Positions 1 to 10,597 of a DNA stretch of 64,000 nucleotides are shown in pieces. The stretch is from Tenacibaculum sp. M341 (GTDB lineage: Bacteria > Bacteroidota > Bacteroidia > Flavobacteriales > Flavobacteriaceae). The first letter of the stretch is position 1. The number at the start of each line of letters is the position of its first letter. The stretch is from positions 1 to 64,000 of the forward strand of contig NZ_SJXJ01000015.1 in NCBI RefSeq assembly GCF_004337695.1, written 5' to 3'. The position numbers and the translations under genes are program-made. Below the pieces are notes generated by a model. The model made no database searches and was not told where the DNA came from. It saw only the letters and a list, made by a program, of their open reading frames with translations.

Positions 1-824
1 TATTAAATGTAAACTGATCTACAGTTTGATCATCTGAACCTAAAGCGGTAAGAGGTACTGATAAGGTTCCATTAGAATCCGTTATTTCAAGGTTTCCAGC
101 ATTGACTTCAAAAGTAGTGTTCACCTCATTGGTTACCGATCCATCCACTTCTGTAGCAGTAATGATATAAGGATCCGCAGTTGTTCCAGTTCCAGATATG
201 GTATTGATACCCGCTACATTTATAATCGTTTCAGACCCATCAGCCACAAGAGAAGAAAGGTCTAATGTCAAATTATTACCATTTTCAATACCAATTGTGA
301 GTGTGCTATTTGTTGTATTAAATACTAGTGTTTCTAAATTTTGATTATCGGTATTATCAAGAAATACAGATAAATCAATAGCAGTAGCAGATGAATTATT
401 TGTAATTGTCAAGGTATTTCCAACCAATTGTAAATCTTGTATCTCATTGGTAGGATCAGAATCATTATCATCAATTAAAGAACTAAGGTCAACAGTTCCA
501 CCGTTCTGAAGTGTTAATTCATTAGTAGTTGCGTTGAAACTTAATTGCTGACTGTCTGATCCAGCAAGGCATAAATTTTGCCAAGTTGTACCATTATACT
601 GAAATACACATTGAACATCAGTGTTGTAAACCAGTGCACCTTCAAGAGGAGTAATGGTGTTCATTTGTGCTGAATTAACTCTAGTGATGACAAGAACTTT
701 GTCATTGCTTTCCAGTTCTAATAAAGAATTATTGTTTATTGTATTGGGATTATCACCTACTTTTACTTGGGAAAAGGCAAAAAAACCAGTTAGTAAAATG
801 AATAAAGTAATTATTTTCCTCATA
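1..824 (-). CDS. Secreted surface/adhesin-like protein, 3' end missing
   Basis: This reading frame has no stop codon before the left window edge, so its C-terminus is missing. The start at 824 gives MRKIITLFILLTGFFAFSQ, a clear Sec signal peptide, followed by a V-GDNP-NSLLELES segment typical of Flavobacteriia surface proteins that carry tail-fibre-like repeats. The rest is rich in Asn, Thr, Asp and Ser, with repeated hydrophobic-L-L-S-D-x-T units such as LTLQNGG and LTITNNS, suggesting a beta-rich repeat protein. No enzymatic motif is visible. Function is unknown; cell-surface or secreted location is inferred from the signal peptide and composition. Confidence 0.7.
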
Positions 825-963
825 ACTAGTTGCTTAAATTTAAAATTTTTTAGAGTAAGCTAATTAAAAACGTTACATATTATTGAGACACTCAAAAATA
901 TAATATAGTCACATTGAGTGTTTTAAGTTGTGTTTGTGTCGATGAATGGTTAGTTTGTATCTA

Positions 964-2013
964 CTAAATGAGTTTTTTTATCGATATAATATATTTTTTA
1001 AGTTGCAAAACTTCGTTGATAAACTGCAACGGGCTCTTGTAGGGGATTTTTTTAATTTCATGATTAGTTATTGATATATTAAATAGATATTTCCAATGAT
1101 TTCTTATTGCTTTTAGAGCTTTAAAATACGTAAAATTTTCTGAATCATATATATGCGTTGGCTCAGCAATTATTCCATTAATTTCTAAAACTTTAAAGTC
1201 GATGCCTTCTTCTAATTCTTTGAAAGAGTTATATTTCAAATCGACACGACCATAATACCAGCCGTCAATAGATTTACTCAATTGGTCAAAAGTGTTTTCT
1301 AATTTTTTACTGATTAAATGATTACCATTAATAAATTGAGTTCCTTTTGAATGATTTCCAATGACAGTTAATTTTATAACCTCATTTTCTGAAGGTATGC
1401 TATCTAAATTTTCTTTGTGGATTTCTTTGAATAAATCAAAATATATTTTAGCTCTATTATCTTGATGAATAAGCTCTTGTAAAGAAGATTTACCATCACC
1501 AATTACAGAGATAAATTTTTTTAAAGTAATAGAAGTAATTACTCCTTTATTGCTTTTGGGATTTCTATGGTAAAAAACTCCACATTCATTTTCATAGTCT
1601 AAGAATTCTTGGATAATTATATCAATCGGATAACTATCAAAATACTTTTTTAAATCTACTTCAGAATTTATTTTCTTAACAAGTAATCCTCTAAAACCTA
1701 TATCAGGTTTGGCTATTAAAGGGTATTCAATATTTGATTTTTCAATCTTTTTTTTAATGATTGAAAAATCAGTTTTTGGTTTTATTAATATTGATTTTGG
1801 GCGAAATTTTTCAGGAACTAATTGAATTGTATCAAACTTACTTTCAGTACCGTTTCCTGAGCTTTTTATAGCAGGATTAGCAACACTAAAAAAAGCAGGA
1901 TGTTTAGCCCTTATCGCTAAATAAAACGCATAAGGAAGGTTTGGAAGATAAAACATTGATGACGGCCAATATTCCCAGTTTGTTAGTTTGGTTATGTTAA
2001 TTTTTTTAATCAA
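964..2013 (-). CDS. ATP-grasp family ligase-like protein
   Basis: A 349-residue protein with the layout of an ATP-grasp enzyme. It has a candidate ATP-binding lysine in YPLIAKPDIGFRG (about residues 97-109), an acidic strand in WYYGRVDLKY, and an EINGIIAEPTHIYD segment near residues 280-295. That last segment matches the metal-binding E-x-N of D-Ala-D-Ala-ligase-like proteins. ATP-grasp enzymes form amide or peptide bonds through acyl-phosphate intermediates, but the substrate here cannot be read from the sequence. It lies 3 bases after the DUF6095-like gene and is probably cotranscribed with murQ, which makes a cell-wall or amino-sugar role possible but unproven. Confidence 0.7.
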   Translation of the reverse strand: MIKKINITKLTNWEYWPSSMFYLPNLPYAFYLAIRAKHPAFFSVANPAIKSSGNGTESKFDTIQLVPEKFRPKSILIKPKTDFSIIKKKIEKSNIEYPLIAKPDIGFRGLLVKKINSEVDLKKYFDSYPIDIIIQEFLDYENECGVFYHRNPKSNKGVITSITLKKFISVIGDGKSSLQELIHQDNRAKIYFDLFKEIHKENLDSIPSENEVIKLTVIGNHSKGTQFINGNHLISKKLENTFDQLSKSIDGWYYGRVDLKYNSFKELEEGIDFKVLEINGIIAEPTHIYDSENFTYFKALKAIRNHWKYLFNISITNHEIKKIPYKSPLQFINEVLQLKKYIISIKKLI

Positions 2014-2016
2014 TAC

Positions 2017-2253
2017 TCAATCATTAAATAATGTTTTTAAGAAACTTTGTAATGTTTTAAATCCCCAATAGACTGTAAATAAAATTAAAAAAACTCCAGA
2101 AATAAGAAGTACATAAAAAATAATTCTTTGTGGAAATTCTTTATAAACTCTTTGAGCTTTAAATGCTATGGTTAAAATAATTGGAGATGTGACTAGCAAT
2201 AATAATAAAAAGAGTAATTTTTTTATAGGTTTTTCATATGATTTATCAGTCAT
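2017..2253 (-). CDS. Small two-helix membrane protein, DUF6095-like
   Basis: A 78-residue protein with two hydrophobic helices (about residues 12-30 and 42-65) separated by a short basic loop. Its size, topology and position directly after murQ resemble the DUF6095 family of Flavobacteriia, which has no known function. Its start overlaps the end of murQ by 8 bases, so translation is probably coupled. The assignment rests on topology and gene context rather than a diagnostic motif. Confidence 0.65.
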   Translation of the reverse strand: MTDKSYEKPIKKLLFLLLLLVTSPIILTIAFKAQRVYKEFPQRIIFYVLLISGVFLILFTVYWGFKTLQSFLKTLFND

Positions 2254-3061
2254 TGCTATAGTTTTTTAAAACATTTCTTACATTTCCATACTTTTTCAAT
2301 AAAGTTTCTGCTTTCTCTTTGTCTACTTTCAATTCAGAAACTAACATTTTCGCAGCTCTTTCTACCAGTTTGTTGTTAGAAAGTTGCATATCAACCATTT
2401 TATTTCCTTTGACTTTCCCTAATTGAATCATGGTAGCGGTAGAGATCATATTTAATACAAGTTTTTGAGCTGTACCAGCTTTCATTCTAGAGCTTCCAGT
2501 TACAAATTCAGGACCTACAACCACAGAAATAGGAGCTTTCGCAGTTAAAGCTAATGGACTGCCTTCATTACAAGTGATACATCCCGTAGCAATATTATTT
2601 TTATTACAATTTTCTAATGCTTTTATAACATAAGGAGTGGTTCCTGAAGCAGCAATTCCTACAACTACATCTTTTTCAGATATTTTATGAGCTTTTAAAT
2701 CAGACCAACCTTGTTCGGTAGAATCTTCAGCAAATTCAACAGCTTTTCGAATAGCAGTATCACCGCCAGCAATAAGTCCGATAACTAAATCATGTGAAAC
2801 CCCAAAAGTAGGAGGGCATTCAGAAGCATCAACAATACCTAATCTTCCACTAGTACCGGCACCAATGTAAAATAATCTACCTCCATTATTTAATTTATCT
2901 ACAATTATTTTAACAAGTGTTTCAACTTGTGGAATAGCTTTTTCAACAGCAAAAGCAACTGTTTTATCTTCTTTATTAATATTCGTTAATAATTCAGAAA
3001 CTTCCATTTTTTCTAAATCATTATATAAAGAATCTTGTTCTGTTATTTTGGTAAAACTCAT
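2246..3061 (-). CDS. murQ: N-acetylmuramic acid 6-phosphate etherase
   Basis: MurQ cleaves the D-lactyl ether of MurNAc-6-phosphate to GlcNAc-6-phosphate in peptidoglycan recycling. The 271-residue length is close to the family's usual size (about 300). The SIS-domain signature FYIGAGTSGRLGIVDASE lies at about residues 64-81, followed by CPPTFG; the glutamate in DASE (E81) corresponds to the family's catalytic acid. A second conserved stretch, TGSSRMKAGTAQKLVLNM, is near residue 190. It is the first gene of a - strand run with the DUF6095-like and ATP-grasp genes. No mur transporter or kinase is nearby. Confidence 0.95.
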   Translation of the reverse strand: MSFTKITEQDSLYNDLEKMEVSELLTNINKEDKTVAFAVEKAIPQVETLVKIIVDKLNNGGRLFYIGAGTSGRLGIVDASECPPTFGVSHDLVIGLIAGGDTAIRKAVEFAEDSTEQGWSDLKAHKISEKDVVVGIAASGTTPYVIKALENCNKNNIATGCITCNEGSPLALTAKAPISVVVGPEFVTGSSRMKAGTAQKLVLNMISTATMIQLGKVKGNKMVDMQLSNNKLVERAAKMLVSELKVDKEKAETLLKKYGNVRNVLKNYSND

Positions 3062-3147
3062 AGATCAAATTTACAACTTCTTAAAAAAAATAGTGACATT
3101 AATCTGATTTATTGTGTCGTAGTAATAAATCAAAAAATTAAATATCA

Positions 3148-3978
3148 ATGGAAGCAATTTCACAATCACTAACAAATTTTTACAATACAATTGCAGCAGG
3201 TTTTGGAGACTGGGGACTTAAATTAATTGGAGCTTTAGCAGCTTTAATAATTGGTTTATGGATTATCAGAATGATAATGAGGGGAGTATCCAGACTTTTC
3301 GAATCTAAACATGTTGATGAAACTCTACGTCCATTTTTAATAACATTAATAGGGTTTGCTTTAAAAGCATTATTGCTGATTTCTATAGCAGGTATAGTAG
3401 GAATACCAACAGCTTCTTTTGCGGCTTTAATCGCAGCAGCAGCTTTTGCAATAGGTAGTGCTTTTAATGGATCATTAGGGCATTTAGCTTCTGGAGTAAT
3501 GTTGTTAATTTTTAGACCGTTTAAGGTAGGGGATTTGATAAAAACAAATGGAGCTTTTGGTTTTGTTAAAGAGATTTCTGTTTTTGTTACAGTTATTGAA
3601 ACTTTTCAAAATGAGACTGAAATTATTCCAAATTCAGCAATTACTTCTAATAAAATAACAAATCTTACCGCTATTGGTAGTTTAAGGGTTGACATGCCTT
3701 TTGCTATCCGTTATGGAGCTGATATTAAAAAAGCAAAACAGATAGTTTTAGATGTTTTAAATAATGACAAAAATGTATTAAAAGGAGAAGGAAAACAACC
3801 AAGAGTTGCAGTTAATAATTTAGGTGTAAACAGTGTTGAATTATTAGCATTACCTTATGTGAATTGCGAGGATTATTGGGATGTGTATTGGGATACAAGA
3901 CAAAAAATTGTTGAGGCTTTAGGTGAAGCTGGATATGAGGCTCCGTTACCTCAAAGAGTAGTAACTATGACAAAGTAA
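3148..3978 (+). CDS. mscS: Small-conductance mechanosensitive channel, MscS family
   Basis: A 276-residue MscS-type channel that would release solutes on hypo-osmotic shock. Three N-terminal membrane segments are visible (about 20-45, 58-82 and 85-115). The third is the Ala/Gly-rich pore helix, ASFAALIAAAAFAIGSAF, followed by the conserved RPFKVGDLI at the start of the cytoplasmic beta domain. The C-terminal half contains the NSAITSNKITN element typical of the family. It is transcribed away from murQ as a single gene and ends in a strong hairpin. The length matches the minimal E. coli MscS class. Confidence 0.93.
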   Translation: MEAISQSLTNFYNTIAAGFGDWGLKLIGALAALIIGLWIIRMIMRGVSRLFESKHVDETLRPFLITLIGFALKALLLISIAGIVGIPTASFAALIAAAAFAIGSAFNGSLGHLASGVMLLIFRPFKVGDLIKTNGAFGFVKEISVFVTVIETFQNETEIIPNSAITSNKITNLTAIGSLRVDMPFAIRYGADIKKAKQIVLDVLNNDKNVLKGEGKQPRVAVNNLGVNSVELLALPYVNCEDYWDVYWDTRQKIVEALGEAGYEAPLPQRVVTMTK

Positions 3979-4000
3979 TTTTAAATCTTTGTATGTATAT

Positions 4001-4036
4001 AAACAGGTTAAAACATTGTGTTTTAATCTGTTTTTT
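4001..4036 (+). terminator. Rho-independent terminator of mscS
   Basis: A 15-base-pair stem (4001-4015 with 4019-4033) with a three-base loop and one G-T pair is followed by a run of T. It lies 23 bases after the mscS stop codon. Confidence 0.8.
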
Positions 4037-4219
4037 TTATGGATGAATTAGTGAAGAAATGTTGTCAATATTTTACAGAAATGGCTCTAAATTAATATAG
4101 ATTTGTAAAGTTAATTTAGAGTAAGAAATATTAAAAATAAGTTTAAAGTTAAAGAAGAAAAAAGAAAAGTAGTAATGGAAATTTAATTTCTAAAACTACT
4201 TTTCAAAAGTTGTTTTTTA

Positions 4220-5041
4220 TTACTCAATAGTATAATTTGTTCTGGCAAATTGACTTAAACGGAAATAACCTAAAACTTCTTCATTAGAATCATTAATATT
4301 AACACAATTTCCTTTTAATTGCGCCGGAGTAGTCTGGAATGGACCACCACCACCTTGAGTTCCTGATAGCTGTATTAATTGTTCAATATAAAAATAGAAG
4401 TCTTCTGAAATACCAAATACTTTAATATCAACTTCAGTTCCAGGAACATTTTTCTCGTCAAAGTGTAAAACAAAAGCTTCATTACCATTTACAAATTCAT
4501 CTCTTACCGAAGCTAGAGATGGAACCGCTAAATTTTCCTGAATAAACTCTCCTAAATAATAGTTTACTTCATCTGCAGGATCATCAAAAAGCACACGAAC
4601 TCTATATTCATCTTCATTAAAACCATCTTCTTGAGCAACACTGTTAATTTCTGTAAAACCAACTAATGTTTCCGAAGCAGCATATGTTTCTCCGTTATAA
4701 ACAATGCTTAAGTTATAAACAGCTCCAATTTCAGGAACAAAAGTAGTAGTTGTGTATTCACCATTATTCTGATCAAGAAAAATAAATTGAGTACCATCAT
4801 TTTCTTTTGTAACAATAACTATAGCTCCAGTTACAGGAACATTTGGATTGCTGTCAAAAAATGCAGTTGAAGTACTTAATTTAATAGTTTGTTCATTACC
4901 CATTGTTCCTTTTTCCCAGTCAATAGAAGCTTCAACAACTAATCGTGCGCCTCCATTAGGAACATCAACATCAACAACATCAGTACAAGATGAAAAAATG
5001 GTACTGATTGTGATAAACAGAATATAAATTGATTTTTTCAT
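4220..5041 (-). CDS. DUF4249 lipoprotein partner of a TonB receptor
   Basis: A 273-residue lipoprotein whose signal ends in IFSSC, with the lipidated cysteine at residue 19. The N-terminal pattern VVEASIDWEKGTMGNEQTIKL and the extended beta-rich body with VTGAIVIVTKENDG match the DUF4249 family. That family is encoded in Bacteroidota immediately downstream of TonB-dependent receptors, as here (4 bases apart). It is probably an outer-membrane accessory to the neighbouring receptor. The substrate is not evident from sequence or context. Confidence 0.85.
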   Translation of the reverse strand: MKKSIYILFITISTIFSSCTDVVDVDVPNGGARLVVEASIDWEKGTMGNEQTIKLSTSTAFFDSNPNVPVTGAIVIVTKENDGTQFIFLDQNNGEYTTTTFVPEIGAVYNLSIVYNGETYAASETLVGFTEINSVAQEDGFNEDEYRVRVLFDDPADEVNYYLGEFIQENLAVPSLASVRDEFVNGNEAFVLHFDEKNVPGTEVDIKVFGISEDFYFYIEQLIQLSGTQGGGGPFQTTPAQLKGNCVNINDSNEEVLGYFRLSQFARTNYTIE

Positions 5042-5045
5042 GTTT

Positions 5046-7421
5046 TTAGAATTTAAAATTATAAGTTACTGAAGGAGTAATTCCAAAAATTGAAGTACGT
5101 TCTGCTTCATTGGCTCCTGTTTGGTTATTTACACCAAAACTAATTGATGCAGCATTTCTTCTTGAGTACAAATTGTAAATACCAAATACCCATTCCGATT
5201 GCCATTTTCTGTTTTTATTATTTCTAGGTGTTAAAGTTGCTGAAACATCTAAACGATTGTAAGAAGGTAATCGATCAGCATTTCTTGTAGAATAAGTAGG
5301 AATAGATAAGCCATTATACTGAAACTGTCCGTTTGGATACGTTACAGGGCGACCAGTTTGGAAAACAAAATTAGCATTAAAAGTCCATTTATCATTGTAC
5401 TTATAGTTTCCTGTAACCGATAAATCATGAGTCCTATCGAAAGGAGTATTATACCATTCTCCGTTATTTAAACCAGGACCACCAGCACGACCACCTAAAG
5501 TTTTTTGTTCAGATTTAGATAATGTATAGGCAATCCAACCCGTAAAATCTCCTTTATTTTTGCGTAATAAAAATTCTAATCCGTATGCTCTCGAATTACC
5601 ATTTAAGATTTCTCTTTCAATAGTATTTTGAGCGATTAATTCTGCACCATTAATATAATCTACACGGTTTTTTACAGTTTTATAATAACTTTCTATTTCA
5701 ATGTTGTACATGTTGTTTTTAAAGTTTCTGAAATAACCAACAGCATATTGATCGGCAATTTGAGGTTTTAAAAACTCACCACTTGGTGCCCAAATATCTA
5801 AAGGCGTAGCAGAAGTTGTGTTAGATATTAAATGTAAGTACTGAGCCATTCTATTGTAACTAGTTTTAATAGAAGACTTTTCATTTAACTGATATGACAA
5901 TGCAAAACGAGGTTCAAAATTATCAAAACTAGCAATGCTTTCTTTATCACCATAACTAACCTGTCCAGTAGGTTCTGCACGTTCATATATTCCAAAAGAA
6001 GAATTATAAACTACAGGTAAATCATTAGCATAAGTATTTAAAGTTTGGCTTCCAAATCTATTAAAATAACTGTAACGTAAACCATACATTGCTGTTAAAC
6101 TCTTCGAAATTTTATGTTCTAAACTAGTATAAATTCCAGTTTCTACAGCAAACTTTTGATCTAAAACATCTTCATTAATAGAAGACTCAGGTGTTAGCTT
6201 ACGAATTTCACCAGGATTAAATTTATAATAGATTCCACTTACTCCAAAATCAAATTTTAATTTGTCATTTAAATAGTAATCAAGATCATATTTTAAATTA
6301 TAATTATCAATTCGAGATAACCAATCTAATCCTACAAATTCTAGTTGTAAATCATAATTGTATCTACTGTAAATAGCAGATAAATTTGAAAATAACTTTT
6401 CACTTATAATATTATTCCATCTCAGGTTTGCTGAAAAGTTTCCATAAGAATTAAAGAATGAATTTTGAAAAGACACATCGTCGTTTCCAAAGTAAGTTGA
6501 GAAAAATAAACGGTTTTTATCATTAAGCTTATAGCTAGTTTTGAAATTTAAATCGTAAAAACCAACTCTGTTTTCGTTGTTTGCTAAAGCAAGAAAAATA
6601 TTGGCATAAGAAGCACGACCTGCAATTAAAAATGATCCTTTATCACCAAATAAAGGAGCCTCAGCTGTTAATCTACTTGATATTAATCCAATTCCTCCAG
6701 TAAGCTTTAATTTTTTGTTATTTCCATCTTTCTGGCGAATATCTAATACAGATGAAGCACGACCACCAAATTTCGCAGGAATTCCACCTTTGTATAATTT
6801 TACATCTTTAATAGCGTCGTTATTAAAAACAGAAAAGAAACCGAATAGGTGAGAGGCATTATAAATAATTGCTTCATCTAATAAAATTAAGTTTTGATCT
6901 TCGGCTCCACCACGAACATTAAAACCAGAAGCTCCTTCACCAGCATTTGTAACTCCAGGAAGTAACTGAATTGATTTAATAACATCAACTTCACCTAGTA
7001 CAACAGGTATCTTTTTTATAGAAGCAGCAGACAACTTATTCACACTCATTTGAGGTGTTTTAATATTCAGTTTTTCTACATTGGTTTCAATTACTACTTC
7101 TTCTAAGTTTTCACTTTCTTCTATCAGTTTAAAATCTTTTGTTGTGTTTTCTGATAGTGATACTTCAGTTACTTGAGTTGAAAATCCTAAATAGCTAACT
7201 TGAATTTTGTAATTACCTTTTGGTATGGTTAATGAGTAAAAACCATATTCATTTGTCATTGCACCAGATTTAAGTTCAGGTACATAAATAGTAACTCCAA
7301 TAAGGGTTTCATTACTGTTTTGGTCATAAACAGTACCACTTAAAGTAATTTTTTCTTGACTAAATATCTGCAATGAAAGCATGATAATCAGCAAAGGAAA
7401 ACGTTTTAAATAAATATTCAT
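5046..7421 (-). CDS. TonB-dependent receptor with N-terminal carboxypeptidase-like domain
   Basis: A 791-residue outer-membrane receptor. After a signal peptide (about 1-21) comes a carboxypeptidase-D-like regulatory domain (about 25-110; LSGTVYDQNSNETLIGVTIYVP). The plug domain follows (about 130-235; GFNVRGGAEDQNLILLDEAII), then a beta-barrel ending in a terminal aromatic, YNFKF. It is shorter than the SusC-like receptor in the alginate locus and is paired with DUF4249 rather than SusD. It therefore probably imports a small ligand or peptide rather than a polysaccharide, but this is inference. Confidence 0.92.
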   Translation of the reverse strand: MNIYLKRFPLLIIMLSLQIFSQEKITLSGTVYDQNSNETLIGVTIYVPELKSGAMTNEYGFYSLTIPKGNYKIQVSYLGFSTQVTEVSLSENTTKDFKLIEESENLEEVVIETNVEKLNIKTPQMSVNKLSAASIKKIPVVLGEVDVIKSIQLLPGVTNAGEGASGFNVRGGAEDQNLILLDEAIIYNASHLFGFFSVFNNDAIKDVKLYKGGIPAKFGGRASSVLDIRQKDGNNKKLKLTGGIGLISSRLTAEAPLFGDKGSFLIAGRASYANIFLALANNENRVGFYDLNFKTSYKLNDKNRLFFSTYFGNDDVSFQNSFFNSYGNFSANLRWNNIISEKLFSNLSAIYSRYNYDLQLEFVGLDWLSRIDNYNLKYDLDYYLNDKLKFDFGVSGIYYKFNPGEIRKLTPESSINEDVLDQKFAVETGIYTSLEHKISKSLTAMYGLRYSYFNRFGSQTLNTYANDLPVVYNSSFGIYERAEPTGQVSYGDKESIASFDNFEPRFALSYQLNEKSSIKTSYNRMAQYLHLISNTTSATPLDIWAPSGEFLKPQIADQYAVGYFRNFKNNMYNIEIESYYKTVKNRVDYINGAELIAQNTIEREILNGNSRAYGLEFLLRKNKGDFTGWIAYTLSKSEQKTLGGRAGGPGLNNGEWYNTPFDRTHDLSVTGNYKYNDKWTFNANFVFQTGRPVTYPNGQFQYNGLSIPTYSTRNADRLPSYNRLDVSATLTPRNNKNRKWQSEWVFGIYNLYSRRNAASISFGVNNQTGANEAERTSIFGITPSVTYNFKF

Positions 7422-7565
7422 TTGTGATCTTTTATTATGTATGATAAAAATACTGCTTGTAGTTTTTTTGAAGGTTATAAAAGAAATTTAATTTTCTTAA
7501 AAAAAAGTGAAAAAAGCAGATTGTTTTACATATGTTAAGTGTTTGTAAATTAGATGTAAAAAAAT

Positions 7566-7602
7566 AAGAGAGATAGTGATTTTTTCACTATCTCTCTTTT
7601 TA
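7566..7602 (-). terminator. Hairpin terminator after isocitrate dehydrogenase
   Basis: A perfect 14-base-pair stem (7566-7579 with 7585-7598) has a five-T loop. T-rich flanks on both sides let it work for the - strand icd gene, which stops at 7645. Confidence 0.8.
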
Positions 7603-7644
7603 TGATGAAGCATTTAAATTTATAAATGCTGTAATTTTAATAAA

Positions 7645-9873
<2,229 letters not shown>

Positions 9874-9999
9874 TTATCTAGTTGTTTTAATTTGAAGTGA
9901 TGCAAATTTAAGTATTACAATTGGTATTTTTAATGTTAAATTGCTAATAAAGTGATACTTTTTTTAATAATTAACTAATTTTTCAAATTTGTTCATAAA

Positions 10000-10028
10000 A
10001 AAAGCGATGTATAAACATCGCTTTTAGT
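10000..10028 (-). terminator. Terminator of rplS
   Basis: An 11-base-pair stem with arms 10000-10010 and 10015-10025 and an A-rich/T-rich surround lies 20 bases past the rplS stop codon. Confidence 0.75.
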
Positions 10029-10044
10029 ATAAATGAAACTAATA

Positions 10045-10392
10045 TTAGTTTCTTTTTTCTTTAATTCTTGCTTTCTTACCAGTAAGACCTCTGAAGTAGT
10101 AAATTCTAGCTCTACGTACTTTACCTCTTTTGTTAACTTCAATCTTTTGAATAGAAGGTAAGTTGATTGGGAAAATACGCTCTACACCTACAGTACCAGA
10201 CATTTTTCTAATAGTAAATGTTTCAGAAGAACCGTTTCCTCTTTTTTGGATTACAACTCCTCTAAAGAACTGAGTACGAGTTTTGTTTCCTTCTTTAATT
10301 TCGTAGTATACAGTAATTGTATCTCCTGCTGCGAATTCTGGTAATTCATTTCTAGTAACGAATTCGTCTTGAACAAATTTAATTAAATCCAT
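10045..10392 (-). CDS. rplS: 50S ribosomal protein L19
   Basis: L19 sits at the interface of the two ribosomal subunits. The frame is open upstream to 10512. The start at 10392 is chosen because it gives MDLIKFVQDEFVTR, the usual beginning of flavobacterial L19, and a 115-residue protein of normal family size; the 40 extra residues of the longer frame look like untranslated leader. The hallmark RIFPINLPSIQKIEV and the basic C-terminus VRRARIYYFRGLTGKKARI are present. The more usual neighbour trmD is not in the window, so here the gene stands alone. Confidence 0.95.
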   Translation of the reverse strand: MDLIKFVQDEFVTRNELPEFAAGDTITVYYEIKEGNKTRTQFFRGVVIQKRGNGSSETFTIRKMSGTVGVERIFPINLPSIQKIEVNKRGKVRRARIYYFRGLTGKKARIKEKRN

Positions 10393-10597
10393 TGCTTTAA
10401 TATATTGTAATTTAACAAAGTAACATACACGGTTCTCGTCAGAGGTTAATTTTGCGACTGCAAATTTAGTGTTTTCTTTTTGATAAACAAAACTTTTAAA
10501 ACAATCAATCAAAGGCAGTTTGTAATTAACGTGTTTTGAACCTAATTTTTTGTTTTTCAGATGCTAAAATTCAGTGTAACTTAATGAAAATTATCAG

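Noticed and set aside
654-863. Open frame of 69 codons on the + strand
   Set aside because: It lies opposite the signal-peptide start of the partial - strand surface protein and has no protein-like features.
10393-10512. N-terminal extension of ribosomal protein L19
   Set aside because: The additional 40 residues are not part of the family, and the usual MDLIKF start is present at 10392.
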